Source: [Phialemoniopsis] sp. UDSM-2020 (Eukaryota; Ascomycota; Sordariomycetes; Thyridiales; Thyridiaceae). From it: a stretch of 64,000 nt of DNA. A model generated the notes under the pieces. The model made no database searches and had not been told where the DNA came from. It saw only the letters and a list, made by a program, of their open reading frames with translations. The stretch lies in NCBI GenBank assembly GCA_018873225.1, contig JAEILZ010000001.1, positions 5,208,001 through 5,272,000 of the forward strand, written 5' to 3'. Of this stretch, positions 34,319 through 45,772 are shown piece by piece (within the stretch, counting starts at the first letter, position 1; each line of letters opens with the position of its first letter). A program made the translations under genes and the position numbers.

Positions 34319-35851
34319 ATGTCCGTGCTTCAAGGTTCCATGAATGCACCAGCTTCGGAGAGTGAAAGTGTGCAGGGTAGCGCAAGAGAAGCTGTAGAAA
34401 AGCGCGATCCCTCAGAAGTGCCTGACGGCGGACTTGCAGCATGGCTGGTCATCCTTGGGGCGTGGTGTACTTCCTTTTGCAGTTTCGGGTGGCTGAACAG
34501 TCTGTACAACCCAACCTTGCAGTTAGCAAACAAAGAAATGCTAACTCTATTTGATTTCCAGGTATCGGGATTTTTCAGAACTACTACGAAAACACCCTTT
34601 TGAAGGGCACCTCTCCGAGTACGATTGCATGGATACCTTCGCTGCAGATCTTTTTTCTATCGGCTCTGGTAAGCGCAAGACGAAAGTGAATATTGCAAGT
34701 CGGAGTTTTTTATGACTAATGCCATATAGGGTCCTGTCATCGGTCATTGGTTTGATAGACGCGGTCCTCGAGAGCCCATGCTATTTGGCACCTTCATGCA
34801 CGTCTTCGGGCTCATGATGGCATCTATCTCCAAGGAATACTATCAGGTCCTGCTGGCCCAGGGAGTCTGCTCTGCTATTGGTGCTGGTGCCATCTTCCAA
34901 CCAGGTGCGATATGTCTTCACGGTTGATAAGGTACCAGACACTAACGTGTGATAGCTCTGGGTTGTGTTCCGAGCTGGTTCGACAAGAACAAAGCTGCTG
35001 CTTTCGGAGTGCTCATGACCGGCTCGAGCCTCGGCGGAGTGCTCTTCCCCATCATGGTCACTCATCTCATCACTAGAGTGGGTTATGGTTGGTCCATGCG
35101 CATTGCGGCCTTCATTATACTGTTCTTGCTGGCCATCGCGAACCTCACCGTCAGGTGCCGAGTGAAGCCGAATCCTCCAAAGCTCACAGCGGAAGATCTC
35201 TACCGGCCTCTGCAGGAGCCGACCTTCCTGCTTTTACTCGGCAGCTTCCTTCTGTTGACCTTTGGGATATACATTCCCATGAACTTCCTGGTGACCGAGG
35301 CGATTTCTTACGGCATGGCAGCCGACTTAGCACAATATCTAGTGTCCATATTCAACGCGGCCAGGTAATGATATCTTTACCCCCACACAATGATTTTCTT
35401 GTAAGACTGACAGATGCACAGTCTCTTTGGGCGTCTCTCGGCCGGACTGCTCGGTGATAAAATTGGCCGATTCAATGTGTTTGTGTTTGTCTGCAGTGTC
35501 AGCGGAGTTTTGGTGCTGGGAATGTGGATACCAGCGCCTAACAACGCAACAAGGATCGCGTTCGCGGCCCTCTTCGGCTTCTTCTCTGGCGCGTACATTT
35601 CACTCACACCGGCTCTCATCGCCCAGATCTCTCCATTCAAGGAGTTTGGCTATCGAACCGGTCTACTGTTGCTTGTTGGAGCCGTTCCCGGCCTCGTCAC
35701 AAGCCCCATCGCTGGAGCGGTGCTGGCATGCAGCCACGGTTCATTCACTACCATGAAGATATATGCAGGCGTCTTCATCATGGCTGGCAGTGCTATTGTT
35801 GCCGTTGCGCGAATGACAAGAACCGGGCCTAAACTGCTTGCAAGGTTCTAA
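34319..35851 (+). CDS. MFS transporter, monocarboxylate-transporter (MCT) type
   Basis: Five exons (34319-34499, 34562-34668, 34730-34904, 34956-35364, 35422-35851) give 433 residues. The MCT entry motif is [14 protein letters not shown] before helix 1. Then come [24 protein letters not shown] in the loop 2-3 position, and [10 protein letters not shown] in the matching loop of the second half. The intron 1 donor is GTCTGT rather than GTAAGT/GTATGT; phase and the [11 protein letters not shown] result support it. Fungal members move monocarboxylates, riboflavin or pathway products. There is no partner gene in operon-like spacing. Confidence 0.87.
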
Positions 35852-36318
35852 GGAGTCCTCCTTGCACGCTAGACAAGCAAGCTTTATCCCTGAGCGGTAT
35901 TACTCAAGGTAAAAATGCAATGAGCTGTACGATAGTTTGGTTTATGCTTCTAGAGATGGTATTGGGGGCGTAATATTCGGTCTTGAAGTAAATAGATTAA
36001 TAGAAATCCAAATGTCCTTTCGGGTGAAAGTGACAACCATGGACAAGAGACTGGACGTTGGCTTCGAGTGCCGACAGCACCTACTTACGGAGATAAACAC
36101 CATCCCTAGCTTCGGCCGAAAGACACAGTCGGCAAATTCAAGACCATCTCTTAGCTCCGCTTCAGGTAAGCCGGTTCTCGGCCGTAATGGCGCCCGTCTT
36201 CAATCCTGGATCTTTTCTTCATTTCGAGCCTGCAGCCAGCAGAGTTACCATTCGGGACATATATCGCTGTCGACATGTCCCCTTGAACAATTTGAACCAA
36301 ACAAGACATACGGCCGAG
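35852..36318. other. intergenic region before TF2
   Basis: Between two plus-strand genes. The stretch 36187-36318 is in frame with TF2 and could extend it by 44 residues (start MAPVF). No TATA box seen. Confidence 0.45.
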
Positions 36319-38612
36319 ATGTACTACCCCATGCCAATAGGACCGGACAATTCGCAACCTGAGCCTCGCCGGCGTCGCAGGCCAGCCTTTTCCTGTCTTC
36401 AATGCCGGCATCGCAAGATCAAGTGCGACCGAGTTGATCCCTGCGGGCACTGCGTATCTGCTCAAAGGCAATGCACATATCTTGTTCGAAGTGACGCAGT
36501 CGACGGCCAACAGAAGGCTCGCCGTCGACGGGTGCAGCCGCCTGGCCCAGCGCAGAGTCCACCTGTGCATACACCCATCTCTCTTCCCGAGCCCGAGCAG
36601 ATCAATGTTGGGGAGCTCGTGCCGGAAGGGAGTCATACCGCATATGTTTTGAGCCACCTGCGAGACGACAACCCTGCGCCCTCTCTGTTGGGAAGAGAAG
36701 CTACAGTATCCGCCTTCCAGACCATCGGTGGCAAAGAATCAAACTCCGATGTGCAAATTTCGCCAGCCCAGAAATCTGAGCAGACCGTCCCAACTACCAC
36801 GAATACCCCAACATCATCAGGGCAGCCTCAGTGGTATGAGTTGCACGATGCAGACATTGTCGTGAACAAGACCAGGATCATTGGATCAAGCCAGTCCATG
36901 GCCCTATGCCGAGAGGTATGACAAGTAGTACCAAGACGCAACCGAGAAACGCTACTAACACCTCCAAGTTTCCAGAGCTGATTGCCTGCTTCAGGCAAGC
37001 CAATGCACCCGGCGATGGCGACTCCTACCAAGCACCCGAGACGAAGGCACTTGTTGCACAAATGAGCCCTCTTCTTCAAAAATGCAAATCCATTGGAAGG
37101 AGAATGAAAGAGACGCGGCCCACACGAAGTCACATCAGTTCCGATTTTGACTTATCACCTCCCCCTCCCGCCGTATCGATGGCGATGGTCCAACTGTACT
37201 TCCAGTCATTCGAGTCAACCTTTCGCATCCTTCACAGACCGACGTTTGACGCTGAATACAGCCAATTTTGGAACCACCCTGACGGTATACCGCTTGGATC
37301 ACGCTTCAAGATACTCCTAGCCATAGCCATCGGATCAAGTCTTCACGACCATGGCAATTTAGGGCTTCAGTTCCGGAACACTGTTCACCGTTGGATCTAC
37401 GCCGCTCAGGCTTGGCTTTCTGGCCCTCTTGAGAAGGACCGTATGACCATCAGCGGCATACAGGTATTCTGCATGCTGATCATTGCGCGACAAATCTTCT
37501 GTCTTGGCGGAGACCTGGTGTGGACGTCCATCGGAACACTCACCCATATGGCAATGCAAATAGGCCTACATCGAGATCCAAAGCACCTTCCGGCAATGAG
37601 TGTCCTACAAGCTGAAATAAGAAGACGACTTTGGGCGACCGTCCTAGAGCTGGTAGTCCAAGCGTCATTGGACGGTGGGATGCCGCCTCTGATCGTTCTT
37701 GGCCAATCTGATACTGAGCCTCCATGCAACATCAACGACGACGAAATGGATGAGAGTACGACTACTCTTCGCCCTCACGCTCTGAGCGAGCATACGGAGA
37801 CATCTATACAGCTCATCATGCTTGGTACCTTACGTGCCAGGTTTGAGATCATCCAAGCTCTGAATAGCTTGTCCACTGAGCTTTTATATCCCGACGTTCT
37901 CAAGCTGGGCACAAACCTGATGGAGACGTATCGATCGTACGGAAATGTACTTGGCAGGCATCCGAGCTCTGCTATCACTCCATTCCACCGCAATATGGTG
38001 GACTACATGATACGGCGATTCCTTCTACCTTTGCATTGCCCATTCTCTCACAAAGCCCAAACAAACCCATTATTCTACTACTCTCGCAAGATCACTTTAG
38101 ACACGGCCCTGGCCATGATTTCGCCAGAACCAGACGATGGGTTTTCTCGCCTCATGGCCGTCAGTGGAGGACTACTACGAGAGACTCTTCGATACGTGAA
38201 GGTTGCCATCAGCCTTGAACTCCTCGCGTACGTGCAAGGCCAGCGGCTCGATATGACACTGCATCGGAGCTCGGAGTATCGGTCGCTCCTCATGGGCGCG
38301 CTGCGCAAGCTCATAGCCCTGGCTGAAGACCGCATTCGGCACGGGGAGACCAATGTCAAGTCCCACACCTTTCTAAGCATGGTTCTCACCCAGGCGGAAT
38401 CAATCGAGACTGGCAGAGACCACGAGCTTCCGGTAGCTCAAAGAGCGGTCGAAAGTCTCCAGCTCTGCCACGATATCTTGCAAGCACAGAGCACCGCTCT
38501 TTCAGTTACTTTGAGTACAGAGGTGGACACCGTCAGTATTGGTGGAATGGACGATGGGTTCAATTTTGGGGTTGACTTTGGGAACTTTTTGGAGGATACT
38601 TGGATGTTCTGA
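36319..38612 (+). CDS. Zn2Cys6 transcription factor (TF2)
   Basis: Two exons (36319-36915, 36969-38612) give 746 residues. The zinc cluster near residues 26-52 is CLQCRHRKIKC then CGHC and C, preceded by a basic PRRRRRP stretch, with DRVDP between the third and fourth cysteines. The fungal_trans-type domain starts after the intron, with LYFQSFESTFRILHRPTF marking its entry and EIRRRLWATVLELVVQASLDGGMPPLI its core. The C-terminus has a Gly/Asp/Phe-rich tail that may activate transcription. The start could be 36187 instead. The nearest candidate target is the convergent hydrolase, but no link is shown. Confidence 0.88.
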
Positions 38613-38694
38613 CTCAAGTGGACTGCGATCAAAATCTTGCTTTCGTATCTGGTACTATGCTATATAGTTTCATAGGGATCAATTAAAATGCCTC

Positions 38695-39628
38695 TCAAGT
38701 CGACGTAGCTCGCTTCACCACCTTGACTATGAGATCCTTGTATTCTTCCGTCTTGGAGAGGAGAGAGTTGTGGCCGGCGTCAATCTCCAATCTTCCGACT
38801 TCGGGATCGCTGAATGGCACCAAGCCACCGTCTCCAAGCTTGCCCTTGGCGTGTTTGATGACAACCTGCACGAGGGCTTCTTGAAAGTCGGGAGGTAAGA
38901 TGACGTCTTGTAGCGTCTTGATGAAGGTCGAGGGCACGACTCTGTGCCCGACAGCGGGTGCGAGGAGGGGCGACATGAGGCACTCAGAAGCCTGCTTGCG
39001 CATCTGCTTCAGCCACGGCTCGGCGTCGGGGATGTCGCTAAAGTACACCGCGTGCGCGTTGTCATCTGGGTACAGGTAGCCATCCTAAAAGAGAAAAGGA
39101 GTATAAGTCAATTCGCCCACCGATCGTAATCTCTCCAGGAGGGGGGCGCGGAGGACTCACCTTGAGTACCCAAGGGTAATCTTCTAGCTTTGGCTTCTTC
39201 GTCCCCGTCGCCTCGAAGACAGGGTTGCCCGTATCCCAGTTGGATATGCCCTCGTACGGCACATACGTGCTCGAGTGGATGATCCAGAGAATGCGACCGG
39301 TGCCGGGGCCCGGCTTGGCACCCCGCTCGGCCACGACCAGGCCTACCGCATCGCCCGCGGGCGAGCCGCCGTACGAATGGCAGAGCACAATCACGTCCCG
39401 TCCGGCATCGAGTTGATCCGTGATGGCCTTCTTGACCACCTCAACGTCCGGATACATTGACTGTTGCGCCGGTGCGGGGTCATCCAACGGGACCGACCCG
39501 GGCAGGTCTAGCGCGACGACGTCCACGAGGCCTGTGGGCTCGATGGCGGCCTTGAGTGGCTCAAAGAGCCAGGCGCCTTGCATCACGCCCGGGACGCAGA
39601 CGAGGACGGGACGTTTCTTGTCAGCCAT
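38695..39628 (-). CDS. alpha/beta hydrolase
   Basis: Two exons (39628-39161, 39084-38695) give 285 residues. The oxyanion side is VPGVMQGAWLFEPL near residue 13, the nucleophile elbow is LCHSYGGSPAG (serine near residue 85), and the catalytic histidine is probably in EIDAGHNSLLS near residue 263. The layout matches the salicylate-esterase/hydroxynitrile-lyase-like group of alpha/beta hydrolases. It has no signal peptide, so it is probably intracellular. It lies 82 bp from the convergent TF2. Confidence 0.87.
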
Positions 39629-40120
39629 GATTGCGGAATAGCAAGTTTCTGTTCAGTTTGAGGAAGCAAGGTGAATCTAGTGAGGGGTGAGCCGGGCTTT
39701 TGAAGCTGGGTGCTCACGGCATCAGCACTAAGTCCTTGGCCCTGCTACGCCCAAGCGTGGGAGCTGAAGGATGCAAGTCTAAACGGGAACAATCTGCACT
39801 GCCCAATTATGGAGCTCTTGATTGACCAAAAAAGGACTTAAGAAGTACACTGATCCACAATAGTGTTAAAGGATTCGCCGACAAGAGTTGCTCGCGACAT
39901 GGCATCTCGGCATGGCACCGTGACGATAATCCGGTTCATCAGTAAGTCTAAATATAAAGTATCGCCTTCGCACTCCGCGGCGCGCGATGCCTTGCCTAAA
40001 CCGATCCGCCACCATTTGCCCTGCAGTCAGGAAGTGCAAAAATCAACAACCGCATCCAACTACCCCTACTGTGTCACTCTGCACGTTGAGTCATCACAAC
40101 TCACAAGCCCACACACTGAA
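39629..40120. other. intergenic region
   Basis: Promoter of the alpha/beta hydrolase and 3' flank of the M13 peptidase gene. It contains a near-direct repeat of a TCACAACTC(A/G)CAAG unit around 40093-40138. No gene. Confidence 0.45.
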
Positions 40121-42542
40121 TCACCACAACTCGCAAGTGGGGTCCTTCTTGGGGCAGTTGAAGGCCTTCAAGAACTCCCTCGAATTCGCCAAAGGAACCT
40201 TGAGCCGTGCAATACCAGGCGAGTGGGTATCCGCTTGGATCTGGGCCAGCATCTTTTCGGGGGTCCAGGCAGAGGAGCACCAGTTCTGCGCCCACCTCAC
40301 AAAGAAGAGCTGCTCGTCAGAAAAGTCCTCCAGCCCGGGCAGCTTTTGATCCTGTCCGCGCTTGGACGTTCTCTGCATGCGCTTCCAGGCGCCAAAACTG
40401 GTAGCTACACCACCACTGTCGGCGATGTTCTCGGGCAGCGTCTGCTGCCCCTTGACATGCACGTCAGTCCCGTTGGGAAGGCGGATAGTGTAGTTGTTGA
40501 ATTCCTCCACAAAGCAGTCGATACGCTTCTTGAAGGCCTCGATAGTCGAGTTGTCCCACCACGACGATTTCTTACCGTCCGCGTCATAGTGCCGACCGTT
40601 GCTGTCAAAACCGTGCGTAATCTCGTGGCCCAGGACAGATCCCAGAGATCCATAGTTGATGTAACCCGGGAACCCGACATCAAAGAGCGGGAACTGCTGC
40701 ATGGCTACCGGAATCGTGATATCGTTCAGCGATTCGTGGTAGAAGGCGTTGGTTGTGAGGGGCGACATGATTCGGTACGCTTTGCGGTCGATAGGCTTGC
40801 CTAGATCAGCCCAGGTCTTTTGCACGGTAAATTTTGCCATGTTCAGGATGTTGTCGAAGTGTACGTCAGTGACCTGGAGGTCCTTGTAGAACTCTTCAAG
40901 GTAACGCGGATCAAGAATGGTGTCGGGGAAGCCAATGTTGCGCTCGATCTTGTCGGCCTTGTTCTTCCCAGCAAGCTTGGTCTTGTTCGTAATCCAGTCC
41001 TTTTCCAAGAGGCGCGATCCGAACTCCTCCTGAAGATTGAGCGCCATTTGGTCTGCAAGTTCGCGAGCTTCTTTTGGGTAGTGCTTGTCGAGATAGAAGC
41101 GGGTCAGAATAAAAGTGAGTGTATTGGTGGTGCCTGGCTGAAGACCCAACTGCATCCATGGTGCGGCCTGACCAACCCGGCTGACACATGTTTGCCAGCG
41201 CGCTGACTTCCCAATACTCGCAGTGCCAGCCCCTGCCTTGAAGTCGACCAACGCTGTGGTAACATCGGACTCGACGTAGTCAACAAGGTTAAGGGCAGCG
41301 CGCCAGATAAAGAAGTTCTGTAGTAATGCCGAAGAAGTCTTTCCGACCAACTCCGAGGCATTCTTGAGATAGCCTAGTTCCGTTGTAGCAATCTCATCGA
41401 GCTTGTACTCCTTGGGCACTAGACTCTTGAGCACCTGTGACAGTGCCAAGTTTGGCGCGGCCTGGTCCAGTTCTGGGATGGGTACACGTGGTATAGTAGC
41501 CTCTGGATCGTACTCACCAGCGGCACCCGAACCAGTGACGGCCCCAATTGATATCAATTTACGCATGAATTCGACGACTTCCTGCGTAGCCTTGCGAGCT
41601 GCTTCGGAGCTAAGATTGGCGGGATGGACTGTTTGGAAGAGGTCTGCTGTCAGGTTGAGAAACTGTGCCGTCGTCGTATTGTCTCCCAAACCACTCAATT
41701 CAGTGTACATGGGCACGTTTATGTATACAGTATCGCTTTTCTGGGACATATCAATATTAGTTCGTTGTCAATCGATCCTGTCCACTGGTAGCTTACCGGG
41801 TCTTTGTCGTCTTGATCCACAACGGGTTTGAAAAATGTCGAGATGCCGGCCTTCTGAAGCTCTACTACCGTATCGACAAGGGCCTGAGAATCCATTTCGC
41901 CCTTTGATTGGTCGTCAACAGGAAATGACTTGGCAATATCGTGCACGAAATGAATGAGTGGATCCAGGCCAGTCTCGGTGATTCCGGTTAGGTTCATGCA
42001 AGCATTGTATGCTTGCTGTACTATCTTGAAGTTGTCGCTGTCGACCTTGATATCGTCTTCTGGAAGTGATTGAGAGACCCATCCAGCATTTGGCCCTGTG
42101 GGGTACGGCCCCTCGAGGATCTGCTTTATGTCCCAGAGGAGCTGTTCTGAAAGTTGGCCGAAAGTCCGGATGCTGTCTGTTCCACTAGGAACTTCTGTAC
42201 GTATTTGGAAACCGGCACAAGCAACTTGAGAGCGAAGAGTGTCAGTGCAATGAGCGAGTTCAGTGTGTTAATGAAGCTTACATTGATCAAAATCAGTGCA
42301 AGGATCAATCTCTGTGTAGTTGGGGGCAAGGGCCCAGATCATCTCCGAGGCAATGTGAACGCATGCTGGCGTAGTGCAAACCGCACCGGAGGATATGTTG
42401 ACCGACATCTCGTGAAGGGGGCAAGGCGAGGCTTGTGGTGTCAAAACTGGGAAATAGTTTGCTGGATTGTGCACCGCTAAATGATTTCACGCTGAGTCGG
42501 TCTCTCTTAAATGCCTTCTGCATAGTTACCTTGGCAGCCCAT
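40121..42542 (-). CDS. M13 family zinc metallopeptidase (neprilysin-like)
   Basis: Four exons (42542-42530, 42476-42282, 42224-41797, 41740-40121) give 751 residues. The zinc site is GHEITHGFD (H-E-x-x-H) and the third ligand is in ENIADSGG; NAFYHESLNDITIP precedes them, as in neprilysin. The N-terminal cysteine pattern VCTTPACVHIASE and DPCTDFDQFACAGF is typical of the ectodomain. No transmembrane anchor or clear signal peptide is visible with the chosen start. The first exon is only 13 nt, set by phase from acceptor TTTAG at 42477; an in-frame ATG at 42408 is the alternative. These enzymes cut small peptides, often outside the cell. Confidence 0.85.
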
Positions 42543-44173
42543 CTCCTCTCAAAATCAGGTCATGCAGTCTAAATTAAGGAATTAGACCCAGCACGGGAAG
42601 ACGCGAGTCTACGTCACTGAGCAGTGATTGGGGCCCTTCGATATAAGCCACGAGGCTAGGCACTTTGACGCGCTCAATGACACTTCATTCGGGTTGCTAC
42701 TCGTGGGCCAAGCCGACTTTACAGCCCACACTGCCATGTCGTTTCTTACAGAGCTCTAGCAAGCCATGGATTCGCCAGCGAATATGCTAAAATTGATGTA
42801 GATCATTGACGTCTGCATAGCCGAGAACATGCTGCGCCGCCTGCCTACTAGGGCAACTCTGTGCGTTCTCCCGCAAAATTTCACTCAAAGCAGTCTTGCA
42901 ATAAAGCGCAACTCTTTCAATTCTCAAATTAGAGATTGACAATGATTCACACATCTTGATAAATTTTCGAATTCAGTGGTTGATAGGTCAGATCAATACG
43001 CCGTCTTGTTCAGCAACCCATGTCATTGTAATCTTTCCATCTATCAACGGCCTGACGAGATCAAAAGCACAATGAGCACTGCTCTTTTACTTCTTCATGG
43101 TTTGGACACGCGCAGGGCGTGTCCATCAACAAACCGATACTTCGTGTCTTGCTTCACGATGGGTGCGTTCGACTCGACGGTGATACTGGCCAGGCTACCC
43201 TAAAATTCCTTCGTACAACGATGTTGATGCCTTCAAATTGCGATCGAGCGACTACAGATACGGGCAACTTTCGTGAAAGGGTCGAAACCATTCGCTCTAA
43301 CACCATCAAGCTTCCAAGATCTCGCTTGACAAAGCCGGAACCCAGGATGCAGTGGAACCACCCGAGAACGACGTCGAGCTCCAGTGCCGAAAGCTGATAC
43401 AGAAGCAAACGTCGCATTTAACCTCTCCCTTTCTCGGCGTCAATTGCAAGCAAGCACCCGCGCGCTTGACCATGCCAGCCTCGTTCAACCTGCTCAGTGC
43501 CTGTGCAAGGCAGGAGGCCGTACGAGAAGAGGGTGCAGCATTCCATCGGCACGCGCCCGCATCTCCACCCAGAGTCGCCGCTAAGACCGAGACTATTGAC
43601 GATGCGAGCTTCCACCCTTGTCGAGCGATGGGCGCCAACGGGCCAATCCCCCACACCAGCTCCAGCCCAGCCCCGAGCCAGCCTCCCCGCATCCGTTCAT
43701 TCCAGGTTTTTCCTTTCAGCTCAAGCTTCGCCAGCTCCTCTCGCATTGGACAGCGGCGCGGCCAGCTCGTCCAGAAACCGTTAGTTCAGGCCGACGAGGG
43801 CGTTAAGGACCTACCGCAATCGGAATACTCGGCTCTATGCATGCTGGCTGGGTGCTTGCTTTCTCGACGTATGGCAAAGTCGGACTTTACGACGCGCGGT
43901 GTGACAAACTCAAACAATTGTCTTGTTTGCCCACCCCATTCCTCGTGCTAAGCATGTGAACTAACGACGCCTGTTCCCCACCACCACCACCGCCCATCGA
44001 CGGCTGCCAGCATTGATCAGGGCGGTGATGCCGAGGCACCAGCCAAGAGCTACAAAATGGCGGCGTCTTCTCCTCCCTTGAGACACCCTTCCCGTCTTCT
44101 CACGCCTCCTCCTCGCCTCTCAATCCACCGCTGATCGATCTTCCAATCCGTCTGAAGCCCACAAGTCCTCGCG
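42543..44173. other. long intergenic region between divergent genes (1.63 kb)
   Basis: Two long overlapping frames (plus 43352-43951, minus 43306-43746) have biased Pro/Ser/Ala composition but no domain or splice support. A CCA-repeat lies at 43977-43993 and a pyrimidine-rich tract at 44070-44130, just before the cutinase start. Such tracts are common in strong fungal promoters. Confidence 0.5.
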
Positions 44174-45211
44174 ATGAAGCCCTCTACCCTCCTGACCGCC
44201 CTCTCCGCCACCGCTGCCGCGGCGGCCGGCAACGACACCACCGGCGACTGCGCCACGGGCCTGTACATGATCGTCGCGCGCGGCAGCGGCGAGCCCGTGG
44301 GCACGGGCCGCATGGGCACCGTCGCCGGCAACGTGACGGAGCGCATCGAGGGCTCCCAGGTCCATGCGCTCGACTACCCGGCCGAGTTCTCGGGCTACGG
44401 CGCCTCGGAGGGCGCGGGCGTCGCCGCCATGCGCCTCGCCGTCGAGACCTACGTCAAGAAGTGCCCCGACGGCAAGTACGCGCTGCTGGGCTGGTCGCAG
44501 GGCGCGCAGGTCTCGCTCGACACCGTCTGCGGCACGTCCGACGGGCAGCTGTTCAATAAGACCGACCCGGTTGGCACCGAATTGACCGAGAACCGTAAGT
44601 TCACCGGGGTGTTCTAGGCGGGGGTGATCGCGCATTATTTAGTGGATGCTAACACGCGCCTTGCAGTCGTCGCAGTCGTGGGTTACGGCGATCCGACTCA
44701 CATCCCAGGCCTGTCCTGGACGCTCGGCACGAGCAAGAACAAGGGCGTAAGTGTTGTCGAATGGTCCGATTGACCAAAGATTGAGGCTAACAATCTCGTC
44801 CAGCTCTTCCCCCGCCAAGACACCGCTGCCTGCGATCCCTACGCCAGCAGGATCCACACGTGGTGCGACACGGGCGACATTTACTGCGATGGCGGCAACA
44901 TTACCGCTGTCCACAGCAGCTACTTCGCCAACTACACCAGCGCGGCCGTCGACTTCATTGTTGAGCAATTCAACTCGGCGGGCAACGGTAGCAGCGGCGG
45001 CAATTCGTCATCCGGAGGTAGCGGCTCGGGCTCGGGCTCTGGAAGCGGAAGCGGAAGCGGCGGAACGAGCTCTTCTGGCAGCCCGACTTCGTCGCCTACC
45101 TCTCAATCGAGCCCCTCGGCTTCGACGACAAAGAACAGTGCGGTGCGGATGAGTGGCAGTGCCTTGGGATATCTGGTCGCGGGCGCCATCGCCTTGATGG
45201 TCTATGCGTAA
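44174..45211 (+). CDS. cutinase-family esterase with Ser/Gly linker and probable GPI anchor
   Basis: Three exons (44174-44594, 44667-44746, 44804-45211) give 302 residues. MKPSTLLTALSATAAAAA is a signal peptide. The nucleophile is in LLGWSQGAQ (G-x-S-x-G), the aspartate probably in WCDTGDIYCDGG and the histidine in ITAVHSSYF. Four or more cysteines fit the cutinase/acetylxylan-esterase fold, which hydrolyses cutin or acetylated xylan outside the cell. After residue 240 comes a Gly/Ser run and a Ser/Thr-rich stretch. The protein ends in a hydrophobic tail (LGYLVAGAIALMVYA), which together with the preceding small residues points to GPI attachment to the membrane or wall. GC content rises sharply in exon 1. 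Confidence 0.9.
45026..45064 (+). repeat. Gly-Ser coding microsatellite
   Basis: Repeated GGCTCG/GGAAGC hexamers encode a (Gly-Ser)n linker between the catalytic domain and the C-terminal tail of the cutinase. Length is likely to vary between strains. Confidence 0.65.
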
Positions 45212-45772
45212 TGACTTTGAGCACCAGAAAATGAAATGATTTATGATTGCTTGACAATTGACTCGCGACACATGCTCGTGAGTTTTGGTGATCGACACGG
45301 ATATGCAACGAATGGCCATGCGGTCTGAAACCTGGTCACATAAGGATGCACGTTTGCGCACATCCATTATCAGCAGGTCGCATTCTTCTCGCAAGGCGTC
45401 CAAGCTGAAGCAGGGGTCAGATCCTCCCAATGAGGATATGGTGTCAGCACTGTATCTCCATTGATCTTGCTGAGCCGACGGTCACCTCTTTACCCGGAAG
45501 CGCGATCCGGGAGTTCTGGCCTGCCATTCAGGCGACCAGCTGCGATTTCGTGAAGTCGCGCGACCCGAAGAGTTCTTGCTGCCATGCTACATATCAGCAC
45601 GTAACGTATGTTCTTCTTGAAGGGGGTACTCACTACTGATGGCACTCGCAAACAGTCGTTGCCGAGAGTAGATGAAGAACCATTGCATTGATTATCTAAA
45701 CCTAGAAAGGGACAGCTGCAATGCTAACAGACAAGTGCTTTCCACGTATCATCCTGTTTCAAAGTATCGAGG
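45212..45772. other. intergenic region between convergent genes
   Basis: 3' flanks of the cutinase and the acyltransferase. The frame-shifted continuation of the acyltransferase extends into it as far as 45724. Otherwise nothing seen. Confidence 0.5.

Noticed and set aside
43352..43951. 199-codon plus-strand frame before the cutinase
   Set aside because: Low-complexity Pro/Ser/Ala sequence with an equally long antisense frame. Kept only as a low-interest finding.
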